From NCBI GenBank assembly GCA_050485485.1, contig JBJHBM010000006.1:25649-89648 (forward strand): a DNA stretch of 64,000 bases. The letters run 5' to 3'. The translations under genes were made by a program, and so were the position numbers. The notes under the pieces are model-generated. The model was not told the DNA's origin. It did no database searches and worked only from the letters and a program-made list of their open reading frames with translations. How positions within the stretch are numbered: position 1 is the stretch's first letter; each line of letters begins with the position of its first letter. Positions 27,275 through 35,414 of the stretch are shown here, piece by piece. This DNA is from WHSO01 sp050485485. Its GTDB lineage: Bacteria > Pseudomonadota > Alphaproteobacteria > SMXQ01.

Positions 27275-28408
27275 TCAGATGACGTAGGCCTGGAGCGGCG
27301 CGAAGCCGTTGAACGCCACCGACGCATAGGTCGTCGTGTAGGCGCCGGTCGCCTCGATCAGCAGCTCGTCGCCGATCTCGAGCGAAATCGGCAGCGGATA
27401 GGGAGTCTTCTCATAGAGAACATCCATCGAATCGCAAGTCGGGCCCGCAAGCACGCACGGCTCTGTCCGGTCCCCGTCCCGGGGCGTGCGGATCGGGTAG
27501 CGGATTGCCTCGTCCATGGTTTCGGCGAGGCCGCCGAACTTGCCGATGTCGAGATAGACCCAGCGCATCGGATCGTTCTCCGACTTGCGCGAGATCAGCA
27601 CCACCTCGGTCTTGATGACGCCGGCATCGCCGACCATCGCGCGGCCCGGCTCGATGATGGTCTCCGGGATGCGGTTGCCGAAGTGGCGGCGCAAAGCACC
27701 GAAGATCGCCTGGGCGTAGGTCCCCACGCCCGGGACGTCCTTGAGGTAGCGGGTCGGGAAACCGCCGCCGAGATTGACCATCTGCAGGCGGATGCGCTTG
27801 CGCGCGAGCGCCTTGAAAGTCCAGGAAGCATCCGCAAGGGCGCGATCCCAGGCGTCCGGGTCGGGCTGCTGGGAGCCGACGTGGAACGACAGGCCGAACG
27901 GCACCAGGCCAAGGTTGCGGGCGTGCTCCATCACCTTCACCGCGAGCTCGCGGCGGCAACCGAACTTGCGGCTGAGCGGCCACTCGGCGCCCGCGCCGTC
28001 GGTGAGCACGCGGCAGAACACGCGCGCGCCGGGGGCTTGGCGCGCGATCTTCTCCACCTCCTCGTGGCAATCGACCGCGAACAGGTCCACGCCCATCCGG
28101 AAGGCCGCCGCAATATCGCGCTCCTTCTTGATGGTATTGCCGTAGGAGATGCGTTCGGGCGTGGCGCCGGCGTCCAGCACCATGCGGATTTCGTTGACCG
28201 AGGCCGTGTCGAAGCACGAGCCCAGCTCGACCAACAGGCGCAGAATCTCGGGCGCGGGATTTGCCTTCACCGCGTAGTAGATGCGCGTCTCCGGCAGACT
28301 CCGCGCGAAGCTTTCGTAATTCTGCCGCACCACGTCAAGGTCGACCACAAGGCAGGGGCCTTCGGGCCGCGCCTTGGCAAGGAAGTCGAGGATGCGCTGT
28401 GTCGCCAT
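27275..28408 (-). CDS. Ornithine (type III PLP-dependent) decarboxylase
   Basis: This 377-residue alanine-racemase-fold decarboxylase makes putrescine from ornithine. IYYAVKANP holds the PLP lysine K48, FHVGSQ contains the ring-stacking histidine, LGGGFP and EPGRAM bind the phosphate, and GPTCDSMD supplies the catalytic cysteine C325 and aspartate D326 from the partner subunit. Lysine decarboxylation cannot be excluded from sequence alone. It is the first gene of a three-gene polyamine operon (ODC, GNAT, homospermidine synthase). Its 5' leader is highly structured, as expected for a speF-type element. A longer frame to 28597 runs into that leader. Confidence 0.93.
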   Translation of the reverse strand: MATQRILDFLAKARPEGPCLVVDLDVVRQNYESFARSLPETRIYYAVKANPAPEILRLLVELGSCFDTASVNEIRMVLDAGATPERISYGNTIKKERDIAAAFRMGVDLFAVDCHEEVEKIARQAPGARVFCRVLTDGAGAEWPLSRKFGCRRELAVKVMEHARNLGLVPFGLSFHVGSQQPDPDAWDRALADASWTFKALARKRIRLQMVNLGGGFPTRYLKDVPGVGTYAQAIFGALRRHFGNRIPETIIEPGRAMVGDAGVIKTEVVLISRKSENDPMRWVYLDIGKFGGLAETMDEAIRYPIRTPRDGDRTEPCVLAGPTCDSMDVLYEKTPYPLPISLEIGDELLIEATGAYTTTYASVAFNGFAPLQAYVI

Positions 28409-28682
28409 CGCTTCGTCTCCAATCCCAAAACAGTTGCCTCGCCGGTGTCCCTCTCCTCGGGAGGGCGCGGTGGAAACGCCATTCCCGCGGGGTGGGACCC
28501 GCACTGTTCCCGGGACTAGGACCTTTGGAAGGCCGTCGACCCGGAGTGTGTCTGCCTTAGATTGGATCGGGAGACCCCCGGTCCGCACATGGGGCAAGGA
28601 TGGTGTGCCTCTTCAGTGTCGCCGGTCTTTGGACAACCGACTGAGACCAAAAAAGCCCGCACCGTCGTTGCTTTAAGGTGCC
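28409..28682 (-). promoter_or_regulatory. speF-like structured 5' leader of ornithine decarboxylase
   Basis: About 270 nt of GC-rich leader precede the decarboxylase gene. On the minus strand they contain a hairpin at 28621-28641 (GUCGGU/ACCGGC), a long-range pairing CACU-N-CGGG with CCCGGGAACAGUG, and a hairpin at 28449-28465 (CCCUC/GAGGG). A weaker stem, GCACC/GGTGC, followed by TTTTTT (28650-28682) resembles an attenuator or upstream terminator. Gene context matches the speF RNA motif described upstream of alphaproteobacterial ornithine decarboxylases, but I could not align it to the model. Confidence 0.6.
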
Positions 28683-28977
28683 TCACCAGCCTGGGAAGGA
28701 TTGGGCGGTGGTTGGAGCACCCACGGGCACGTGCGACTTAGGGCAAGCCCGCAGATACGGCTTTTGCCCCCGGATATCAAGGGAAAATTGAAGCCCGGAT
28801 CAAAAAATCGCACGGTTTTCGATCACCCGGCCGGACCTGGGCGGGCGCAGCGGGGGGTGCGGCCTGTCTCAGTTCCCGGCGCCCTCTCCCGCGAGGCCCC
28901 GGTCACAGCAGGAACCGCCCCGGCGGGCAGGCGTTAGTCAAGAAATATGCCCAAGACAACGTATCGAGGAGACCGCC
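28683..28977. other. Divergent intergenic region
   Basis: This gap lies between the ODC leader and the lipoprotein gene. It should hold promoters for both directions. I see no gene, clear repeat or strong hairpin in it beyond a moderately GC-rich stretch with AAAAAA/AAATT patches near 28785-28810. Confidence 0.4.
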
Positions 28978-29475
28978 ATGGTTTCGCTCAAGAGCCTGCC
29001 CCTCCACCTGGCTCCGACGAAATGCCGCGCTCTTTTCACTGGGGCCCTCGCGGCCGTCGCTGCGGCGGGGATAGCTGCCTGCGCACCCACTACCATGCCG
29101 CCGGAGCAGGTCGAAGCTACGCCCCCCAAGGTCAGCTATACCTACGGCTCGGATGCCGACCTCGTGGAGGCCAATCGCAAGGCCCAGGACTACTGCAACC
29201 GCTATTCCGCGCTTCCCGGCATCGACGGATCCATTATCGAGAATGAGGACGGTACGAGAACCGTCACCTTCCGCTGCCAGCAGACGGCGGAGTTCGCTCC
29301 CGTCGCCGGCCCTTCGCAGCCGATGCATTTCACCTATCGCACCGATGCCGAGTTGCTCCGCGCGATTCAGGAGGCCGACACCCACTGCAGGCACAATGGA
29401 AGGAGCGCCTCGACCAACGTCTCCACCAATCCTGACGGCACCAAGAGCATGACGTTCCAGTGCGTCACACCCTAG
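28978..29475 (+). CDS. Predicted lipoprotein with two copies of a ~50-residue repeat
   Basis: The 165-residue protein has a signal segment (LFTGALAAVAAAGIAAC) with a lipobox, so it should be lipidated at Cys35. Two homologous units follow: one around VSYTYGSDADLVEANRKAQ to VTFRCQ and one around MHFTYRTDAELLRAIQEAD to MTFQC. Each has one cysteine in the middle and one at the end, suggesting two small disulfide-bonded domains. I do not recognise the family. GAGGAGA lies 6 bases before the ATG. Its promoter lies in the 295-bp gap after the divergent ODC leader. Confidence 0.8.
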   Translation: MVSLKSLPLHLAPTKCRALFTGALAAVAAAGIAACAPTTMPPEQVEATPPKVSYTYGSDADLVEANRKAQDYCNRYSALPGIDGSIIENEDGTRTVTFRCQQTAEFAPVAGPSQPMHFTYRTDAELLRAIQEADTHCRHNGRSASTNVSTNPDGTKSMTFQCVTP

Positions 29476-29535
29476 CACCCCAAAGCCGGGCGCACGATAT
29501 CGGCACCCGCTGCGCGCGGGATGGAGGGCGCGCCT

Positions 29536-30021
29536 TCAGTCGCGGAAATTGACGTATTGAAGCGGTTGAGTAAGACCGAGGGCCTTTATCACGGCGACGG
29601 CCTCCTGCAGGTCGTCGCGTTTCTTTCCTGAAACGCGCAACTCGTCGCCCTGGATCGCGACCTGGACCTTGAGTTTCGAATCCTTGACCGCCCGAACGAT
29701 CTTCTGGGCAAGCTCCCTGTCGATGCCCTGCTTGATGTCGACCGCTTGGCGCAGCGTGCCGCCCGAGGCAGCTTCGGGCTTCTGGAATTCGAAAGCGCCG
29801 ACATCCACCTTACGCCGCGCAAGATAGCCCTTGAGCAGTTCCTGAACCTGCTTCAGCTTCATGTCGTCGTCGGCACGCAAAACGATGGCTTGGTCGGCGC
29901 GTTCGATCCCGCATTGGGTACCCTTGAAATCGAAACGCGTGCCGATCTCGCGCATTGCTCCCTGAATCGCGTTATCCACTTCCGGAAGCTCGGTGCGGGA
30001 AACGACGTCGAAGCTCGGCAT
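29536..30021 (-). CDS. yajQ: YajQ-family cyclic-di-GMP/nucleotide-binding protein
   Basis: The 161-residue protein matches YajQ along its length: MPSFDVVSRTELPEVDNAIQ at the start, FDFKGTQ, and VQVAIQGDELRVSGKKRDDLQ near the end. YajQ proteins have two ferredoxin-like folds and bind c-di-GMP or nucleic acids in some species, acting as cytoplasmic regulators or chaperones. It is convergent to the upstream lipoprotein and divergent to greB. Its start is unambiguous. Confidence 0.96.
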   Translation of the reverse strand: MPSFDVVSRTELPEVDNAIQGAMREIGTRFDFKGTQCGIERADQAIVLRADDDMKLKQVQELLKGYLARRKVDVGAFEFQKPEAASGGTLRQAVDIKQGIDRELAQKIVRAVKDSKLKVQVAIQGDELRVSGKKRDDLQEAVAVIKALGLTQPLQYVNFRD

Positions 30022-30135
30022 GGGAATCTCCTTGGCTCTGTCGGTCCAGGACGAAGTGGGTTACGGGGTCCCGCCGGGGTAGGACTTTGATATAATCCGG
30101 CCGCGCAGCAATTTCGAGGACGTTCGCATCCCCTC

Positions 30136-30690
30136 ATGAGCAAGGCTTTTACCCGCGAGGATGACGCCACCGGCGTCGAACCGGCGCCCGGGCACGAATC
30201 CGTCTTGCCGCGTGGCGTGAAGAACTACATCACGCCCGAGGGATTTCGGCGGTTGCAGGATGAATTGCGCCATCTCACCCAAGTCGAGCGTCCCAAGATC
30301 GTGGAGATCGTCGCCTGGGCGGCCGGCAACGGCGACCGCTCCGAGAACGGCGATTATCTTTTCGGGAAGCGCCGCCTTGCCGAGATCGACCGCCGCACCC
30401 GCTTCCTGCGCAAACGGCTCGAGATCTCCGAGGTCGTGGATCCCGCCCGGCAGACCGACCACAACAGCGTGCGGTTCGGCGCCACCGTGAGCTATGCCGA
30501 TGGGCGCGGACGCGAACGCAAGGTCCGCATCGTCGGCGTCGACGAAGCCCGCCTGGAAGCCGGCGAAATTAGCTGGGTGTCTCCGGTCGCGCGTGCCCTT
30601 CTCAAGGCACGCGAAGGCGATACCGTCCAATTACGCACTCCAGCGGGCAACGAACGCCTCGAAATCCTGGAAATCACCTATGAGGATTGA
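30136..30690 (+). CDS. greB: Transcription elongation factor GreB
   Basis: GreB restarts stalled RNA polymerase by stimulating transcript cleavage. The 184-residue protein begins with about 25 extra residues before KNYITPEGFRRLQDELRHL, the coiled coil that enters the polymerase channel. Its acidic tip reads GNGDRSENGDYLFGKRRL. The C-terminal FKBP-like domain includes VSYADGRGRERKVRIVGVDEA and ISWVSPVARALLKAREGD. The YLFGKRRL variant and FRRLQDEL favour GreB over GreA. It is the only Gre gene in the window and has its own promoter opposite yajQ. Confidence 0.95.
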   Translation: MSKAFTREDDATGVEPAPGHESVLPRGVKNYITPEGFRRLQDELRHLTQVERPKIVEIVAWAAGNGDRSENGDYLFGKRRLAEIDRRTRFLRKRLEISEVVDPARQTDHNSVRFGATVSYADGRGRERKVRIVGVDEARLEAGEISWVSPVARALLKAREGDTVQLRTPAGNERLEILEITYED

Positions 30691-30745
30691 CGCTCATGCC
30701 TGATGCTCCCACTGTTGCCATACTACCATCGCTTGCCGGGAAAGC

Positions 30746-31354
30746 TTGATGACATCGTGCCGGATCCGTTTCGCAGTTCCGCTCATCGCACTCTCAGCTT
30801 TCCCCTTTTCTTCGGCTGCCACCGGCATTCCCGTCTCACCGTCCGCCTACGTCACGCTGGTCTACGGAGCCGGCACAGAACGCGATTTCAGCGAGTTATT
30901 GACGCGCCCTTTTGCCCCGGCCCCGACCGCCGACCGTATCGCGCTCATAGCGGTCGGCCGTGAGTTCCATCGCGTCCTGGACCGCAGGCTAGGCTTCGAG
31001 GCGGAGGCCATCTACGCCTACCATTGGCCGGACGGGAATTTTCACGAGTTCGGCCTCGCGCTCAACGTGCGCTGGCACGATTTTCCCTGGAACGCCCATG
31101 TGCCAACCACTTTCGCGATCGGGGTCGGGCCAAGCTATGTCACCAAGGTGCCGCCACTCGAATCCAGGCGTGAACGCACCTCCCAGGTCCTCAACCAGTT
31201 CAACCTCGAAATGACGGCCGACATCACCGACGATCCCAACCTCGCCCTGGTCGCAAGGCTGCAGCACCGCAGCGGCGTCTTCGGCCTCATCAACGGTGTC
31301 CATGGCGGCTCCGATTACCTTACGCTGGGTCTCAAGTGGCGGTTCGGCGGCTGA
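30746..31354 (+). CDS. Predicted outer-membrane beta-barrel, PagL/acyloxyacyl hydrolase-like
   Basis: The 202-residue protein has a signal peptide (ALSAFPFSSA) and alternating hydrophobic strands. Near the C terminus LQHRSGVFGLI has the His-x-Ser pair of PagL-type lipid A 3-O-deacylases, followed by NGVHGGSDYLTLGLKWRF. The usual glutamate of that triad is replaced by Asp or shifted, so activity is uncertain. Length and fold also fit generic outer-membrane proteins. It is 55 nt after greB, so they may share transcripts. Two ATGs in a row make the start unclear by one codon. Confidence 0.6.
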   Translation: MMTSCRIRFAVPLIALSAFPFSSAATGIPVSPSAYVTLVYGAGTERDFSELLTRPFAPAPTADRIALIAVGREFHRVLDRRLGFEAEAIYAYHWPDGNFHEFGLALNVRWHDFPWNAHVPTTFAIGVGPSYVTKVPPLESRRERTSQVLNQFNLEMTADITDDPNLALVARLQHRSGVFGLINGVHGGSDYLTLGLKWRFGG

Positions 31355-31395
31355 TGCCCCGCAGCAACGAAAAACGCGAAACATAAGGAGAATCC

Positions 31396-32187
31396 ATGTC
31401 CCGCTGGCTGCGCTTCACACATGACGGCGAGGAAGGCTTCGGCAGGCTCGACGACGGAGAAGGCGCCGAGAGGGTCGTCGTCCATGAAGGTGACATGTTC
31501 GACGCTCCGCATCCGACGGGCACCGTCCTGTCGCTGACGGAGGTTGCCCTGCTGCCGCCTGTCCAGCCGGGTAAACTGGTGGCACTCTGGAACAATTCCA
31601 AGAGTCTCGCGGAGAAGCAAGGCCTCGCCACCCCCGATCACCCGCTCTACTTCGTCAAGACTCCCAACAGCTATGCCGCTCCTGGCACGCAAATCCGCAA
31701 GCCTACGAGCTATGACGGACGTGTAATCTTCGAGGCTGAGCTCGGCATCGTCATCGGACGGCCCTGCAGCGGCGTGAGCGAAGCGGAGGCCGGGAACCAT
31801 ATCTTCGGCTATACCTGCGTCAACGACGTGACCGCGCTCGAACTGATCCAGTCCGACCCAAGCTTTCCGCAGTGGGTCCGCGCCAAGAGCTTCGACACCT
31901 TCGCGCCGTTCGGGCCCTGGATCGCCACCCGGATAGACGCCGACACACTCTCGGGGGCACGTGTTCGCGCCGAGCTGCAGGGACGCGAACGCCAGAACTA
32001 TCCTGTGAGTGACTTGGTGTTCGGCCCTACCCGACTGGTGAGCCTAGTTTCCCGCGACATGACATTGATGCCGGGCGACGTCATCTCGTGCGGCACCGGA
32101 CCGGGTGCCGTGCCGATGCGCCCCGGCATGCGCATCGACGTCGTGATCGACGGTATCGGCCGCCTCAGCAACGAATACGTGGCCTAG
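31396..32187 (+). CDS. Fumarylacetoacetate hydrolase (FAH) family protein
   Basis: The 263-residue enzyme has the FAH-superfamily core. YFVKTPNSYAAPG, VIFEAELGIVIG with its acidic metal ligands, and GYTCVNDVTALELI with the usual Asp are present, and the C-terminal PGDVISCGTGPG closes the pocket. Members hydrolyse or decarboxylate beta-diketo and aromatic-breakdown acids using Mg2+ or Mn2+. AAGGAGA lies 6 bases before the ATG. No other genes of an aromatic pathway are next to it, so the substrate is unknown. Confidence 0.9.
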   Translation: MSRWLRFTHDGEEGFGRLDDGEGAERVVVHEGDMFDAPHPTGTVLSLTEVALLPPVQPGKLVALWNNSKSLAEKQGLATPDHPLYFVKTPNSYAAPGTQIRKPTSYDGRVIFEAELGIVIGRPCSGVSEAEAGNHIFGYTCVNDVTALELIQSDPSFPQWVRAKSFDTFAPFGPWIATRIDADTLSGARVRAELQGRERQNYPVSDLVFGPTRLVSLVSRDMTLMPGDVISCGTGPGAVPMRPGMRIDVVIDGIGRLSNEYVA

Positions 32188-32229
32188 CCGCAGGCGGGCC
32201 CAGCGAGCCCGCCCCGGCCACAGGCCTTA

Positions 32230-33045
32230 TTATTTCCGGGTCGCCGACCAGCTCGTCCCGCCTTGCGTGCCCTTCATCGTATTGCCTTCGACCGTCCCGA
32301 CGTAACGGATGCCATCAACGGTGAACGAAATTTCGGCACCCCTCATGCGTGCGCGGGAGATGCTGGACGAGCCCAGCGTGCCGCTCAGCATCTGGAATCT
32401 CTGGTTGAGCGCCAGGTCGCTATTGCCGAGCCGCCAAGTGCCTTCGACTTTCGCCGGCACGATCCAGAGCAGCGCGGTACACCAGCTCCGGCAATCCTCG
32501 ATGGTGTCCGTCTCGTCGGCGCTCCACTCGCCCATCGTGAACGTGTTGGAAACGATGCGCGTACCGGGACGAAGATCGAGGATGGTCGGCCGCAGGCGCT
32601 CGTTGATGGACTGCAGCAGGAACATCGTGATGACGGTGGCCCTGGAGAAGTCACTCTCGAACAGATCGGCCTTCTCGAAGGTGGCTCGGTCGGCGACGCC
32701 GGCTTCCGCGGCACGCACCTTGGCCAGTTCCACCATGTCGGCGTTGTATTCGATCCCGTGCGCCTTGAGGCCGCGCCGGGCCGCGGCGATCACGGTACGA
32801 CCGTCCCCCGCGCCGAGATCGATCAGATAGTCGTCGGGCGTGACCCTGGCGATGTCCAGCATCTTCTGGACGAGCGCCTCGCCCGTCGGCACCCACACGA
32901 CATCCTTACCGGGCTGGCCGACCTCTGGCTCGTAGGCCTGCGGCTGCGTCTGCGCCGCCGCGACCGACGACAATACAAGGGCGCAGGACAGCAGCGCTGC
33001 CGCTCCTATGGACCGGAATGTCTGTAAATGAAGGAAGGGACCCAT
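32230..33045 (-). CDS. Exported class I methyltransferase-like protein
   Basis: This 271-residue product combines a signal peptide (MGPFLHLQTFRSIGAAALLS, ending near SSVAAA) with a class I SAM-dependent methyltransferase fold. Motif I is YLIDLGAGDGRTVIAAA, then GIEYNADMVELAKVRA, ATVITMFLLQSINERL, and a C-terminal beta-rich region (TVDGIRYVGTVEGNTMKG). AGGAGCACGTC precedes the ATG at 33045; an open frame to 33180 is longer but has no better site. A secreted methyltransferase is unexpected because SAM is cytoplasmic, so the protein may bind another ligand or be tethered to the membrane. Confidence 0.85.
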   Translation of the reverse strand: MGPFLHLQTFRSIGAAALLSCALVLSSVAAAQTQPQAYEPEVGQPGKDVVWVPTGEALVQKMLDIARVTPDDYLIDLGAGDGRTVIAAARRGLKAHGIEYNADMVELAKVRAAEAGVADRATFEKADLFESDFSRATVITMFLLQSINERLRPTILDLRPGTRIVSNTFTMGEWSADETDTIEDCRSWCTALLWIVPAKVEGTWRLGNSDLALNQRFQMLSGTLGSSSISRARMRGAEISFTVDGIRYVGTVEGNTMKGTQGGTSWSATRK

Positions 33046-33186
33046 GACGTGCTCCTGCTCGGAAATTTTTGCAGCGCACAGTTTCTTCGTTCGGCGCACG
33101 CCCGTCATCTGAATCTTTTTCACAAAAAGGAGAGGCGGCCCGGCGGCGGCCCCCACGCGCAGGCTGGACATAACGGGCAATGGAAA

Positions 33187-33262
33187 TGGCGTCCCCTAGG
33201 GGATTCGAACCCCTGTTGCCGCCGTGAGAGGGCGGTGTCCTAGGCCACTAGACGAAGGGGAC
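33187..33262 (-). tRNA. tRNA-Glu (CTC) with encoded CCA
   Basis: The minus strand folds into a full cloverleaf. The acceptor stem GTCCCCT pairs with AGGGGAC, the D arm is CGTCTAGTGGCCTAGGACA, the anticodon stem CCGCC/GGCGG frames the loop CTCTCAC with anticodon CTC (GAG codon), and the T arm is CAGGGGTTCGAATCCCCT. A discriminator G and CCA follow, so the 3' end is encoded. The sequence is very close to other bacterial tRNA-Glu genes. Confidence 0.97.
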
Positions 33263-33525
33263 CCGGGTACCCCGCCTAACGCTTGGCGCGGCGGGAGGCC
33301 GCATATCTAGCCTCTCGGCCGTCCGCGATCAAGGCCCATCGCCCCGACCATCCCTCTCCCCGGCCCGAGTATGGTGAAACCCCCAGTTTCGCGAGGTTCC
33401 GGCAGCCCCCTAGATCGGCGGTTGACCCATGGGGTCAGGCTGCTAGCATCCCCGGCGAACGAGAACGCGGCGCATAACAACCCGGTCCCGACCGCGCGGT
33501 TCCCATAACAGGATGGAGGTTTCAC

Positions 33526-34545
33526 ATGACGAAAGTCATGCGTCTGGCCGTTTTTGCCTGCGCCGGGGCAGCCCTCGGCCTCGCCGGCTTTGCGACGTCT
33601 CCGGCGACTGCGAATGTCGCCGACTTCTACAAAGGAAAGCAGGTCCGCGTGGTGATCGGCTTCTCGCCGGGTGGAGGCTTCGACGCCTACGGCCGCCTGC
33701 TTGCACGCCATATGGGCAAGCACATTCCCGGCAACCCCACGATGATCCCGCAGAACCTGCCGGGTGCCTCGGGCCTCAAGGCCGTCCAAGGCCTTGCCGT
33801 CGACAACGACGGAACGATGATCGTCCATTTCAACGCAGGTGTGGTTCTGCAGGCCCTGACACAACCCGACAAGATCAAGATGGACTTCCGTACCGTCCGT
33901 TTCCTCGGCAGCATGTCGTCCGATATTCGGGTCTGCTACGCGTGGCATGCGACCGGCATACGGAACTGGGACGACCTGGCAAAGCGTCCGGTCATCAACC
34001 TTGGCGCCACCTCGCGCGGCTCGGGGTCCTATCTCGACGGGGCGTTGTTGCGTAACGTGATGGGGCTCAATGTCAAACAGATCACGGGCTATCCCGGCTC
34101 CGCCGAACAGCGGCTCGCGATCGAGCGCGGCGAGCTCGACGGCGACTGCGGCTCCTACGAAAGCATCCCGCGCAACTGGGTAGAGGAAAAGAGGATTAAC
34201 CTGACCCACCGCAATTCCCGCGGCGCGGTTCCGGGGCATGACATCCCCTATATCCTCGACCTCGCCAAGGCCGATGAACAGAAGCGGGTTCTGGCGGTCG
34301 TGCTGGCCATCAACGATATCTTCCGTCCGTTCGTGGTCAACGCCGCGGTCCCGGCCGATCGCCTCAAGGCGCTGCGGGAGGCGTTCTGGGCAACGGTCAA
34401 TGATCCCGAGTTCATGTCCGATGCCGAGCGCTCGCAGCGCACGATTTCGGATCCGATCCGCGGCGAGGAAGCCCAGAAGGTGATCGACGAGATGTACGCG
34501 ACACCGGACGAGCTCATCAAGAAGGCTGGACAGGCGATCGAATAG
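33526..34545 (+). CDS. TctC/Bug-type receptor without the extra C-terminal domain
   Basis: This 339-residue periplasmic binding protein has a signal peptide ending TSPATA and the ligand loop IGFSPGGGFDAYGRLLARHMG, with HIPGNP. It is related to the two tandem receptors at 6605-9421 but stops at the normal family length. The mid-region carries two cysteines (VCYAWH and DGDCGS) not seen at those positions in the tandem copies. GGAGG lies 7 bases before the ATG. No TctA or TctB gene is nearby. It likely captures a carboxylate. Confidence 0.9.
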   Translation: MTKVMRLAVFACAGAALGLAGFATSPATANVADFYKGKQVRVVIGFSPGGGFDAYGRLLARHMGKHIPGNPTMIPQNLPGASGLKAVQGLAVDNDGTMIVHFNAGVVLQALTQPDKIKMDFRTVRFLGSMSSDIRVCYAWHATGIRNWDDLAKRPVINLGATSRGSGSYLDGALLRNVMGLNVKQITGYPGSAEQRLAIERGELDGDCGSYESIPRNWVEEKRINLTHRNSRGAVPGHDIPYILDLAKADEQKRVLAVVLAINDIFRPFVVNAAVPADRLKALREAFWATVNDPEFMSDAERSQRTISDPIRGEEAQKVIDEMYATPDELIKKAGQAIE

Positions 34546-34572
34546 TCACGGTAGCCGGGCCGTATTACCGAT

Positions 34573-34604
34573 AAGGGGCGATCCTGGGGATCGCCCCTTT
34601 TTTT
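34573..34604 (+). terminator. Intrinsic terminator of third TctC-type gene
   Basis: AAGGGGCGATCC at 34573-34584 and its complement at 34588-34599 form a perfect 12-bp stem with a 3-nt loop, followed by T's to 34604. Confidence 0.95.
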
Positions 34605-34619
34605 GCGATTTCCTTACGG

Positions 34620-35057
34620 TCAACCGACGACGCGCAGTGCGATCTCGCCGAACGTCCGGCCGTCGAAAGCGAAGGCCCGATTTTCGCCGGCGCGTCCGTC
34701 GGCCGTCGCCACGATCAGCCAGCACTCCCCCGGCGCGACGGCGCGCGCGGCATCGGTGGCGGACGGACGAGCCGTTCCCTCCGGGTGCGAATGGTAGGGA
34801 CCGAGAACCTCCTCACCAGCTGCCCGCGCGCCACGATGGGCGTCGAATAGGGCCCGCGGATCGACCTCGAAGCGATGGCGACGCTCCGTCGCGACATTGA
34901 CCGCGGCAACCGTACGGACGACGACGGCACGGGCGCCTTCGCGCCGCCCCACCAGTACGCCGCAGCATTCCTCAGGCCAAGCGGCGGCCGCGGCGGCACG
35001 GATCGCCGCCAGGGCCTCTCCCGATATCTCGAGCGCTTCCGGCCCAGTACCCGTCAC
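34620..35057 (-). CDS. JAMM/MPN (M67) metallopeptidase
   Basis: This 145-residue zinc peptidase of the M67/Mov34 type carries EECCGVLVG with the upstream glutamate and HSHPEGTARPSATD, an exact JAMM motif (HSH-x7-S-x2-D). Bacterial members cleave isopeptide or sulfur-carrier linkages, or act in cysteine and thiamine metabolism. The GTG start at 35057 overlaps the stop of the small membrane protein gene by a GTGA, so the two are co-translated. A frame open to 36296 is antisense to rluD. Confidence 0.9.
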   Translation of the reverse strand: MTGTGPEALEISGEALAAIRAAAAAAWPEECCGVLVGRREGARAVVVRTVAAVNVATERRHRFEVDPRALFDAHRGARAAGEEVLGPYHSHPEGTARPSATDAARAVAPGECWLIVATADGRAGENRAFAFDGRTFGEIALRVVG

Positions 35058-35392
35058 GGCACGGCTCCGGGCCCGATCCGGTATTCGGCGAGCGGCTGCC
35101 CGCTCGCCGCATCGAAAACGAGCAGCGTTTCCCCGCCCTCGGGCAAGGCCACACGCAGCAGCAGGCGCCCCTCGGCAAGACGGCTTTCCAGGACCCGCCC
35201 GCCCGCCGGGAGCGCCAGGCGGCGGACCGGAGCTGCGTCTTGTTGTGCGGGGACGGGGGCCGGAGCGGAAGCGGATTCGGGCGTCCCGGAGGCAAGCCGG
35301 ACGCCGCGCTGGACGATGAGCATGACCAACACCGTCGTCGCGACCACGATGGCGATGCCCATGACGATAACGAGCACCTTGAGCGCGCGCAT
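35054..35392 (-). CDS. Small membrane-anchored protein (DUF6476-like)
   Basis: The chosen start at ATG 35392 gives 112 residues: a single transmembrane helix (MRALKVLVIVMGIAIVVATT), a Pro/Ala-rich linker (SASAPAPVPAQQDAAP) and a small C-terminal beta domain (GETLLVFDAASGQPLAEY). The helix and layout resemble DUF6476 proteins of alphaproteobacteria. In-frame ATGs at 35416 and 35434 are also possible; the former would overlap the divergent rluD start codon by two bases. It overlaps the JAMM gene downstream. Confidence 0.65.
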   Translation of the reverse strand: MRALKVLVIVMGIAIVVATTVLVMLIVQRGVRLASGTPESASAPAPVPAQQDAAPVRRLALPAGGRVLESRLAEGRLLLRVALPEGGETLLVFDAASGQPLAEYRIGPGAVP

Positions 35393-35414
35393 TTTCTTGT
35401 CCACTCTCCCGGCC

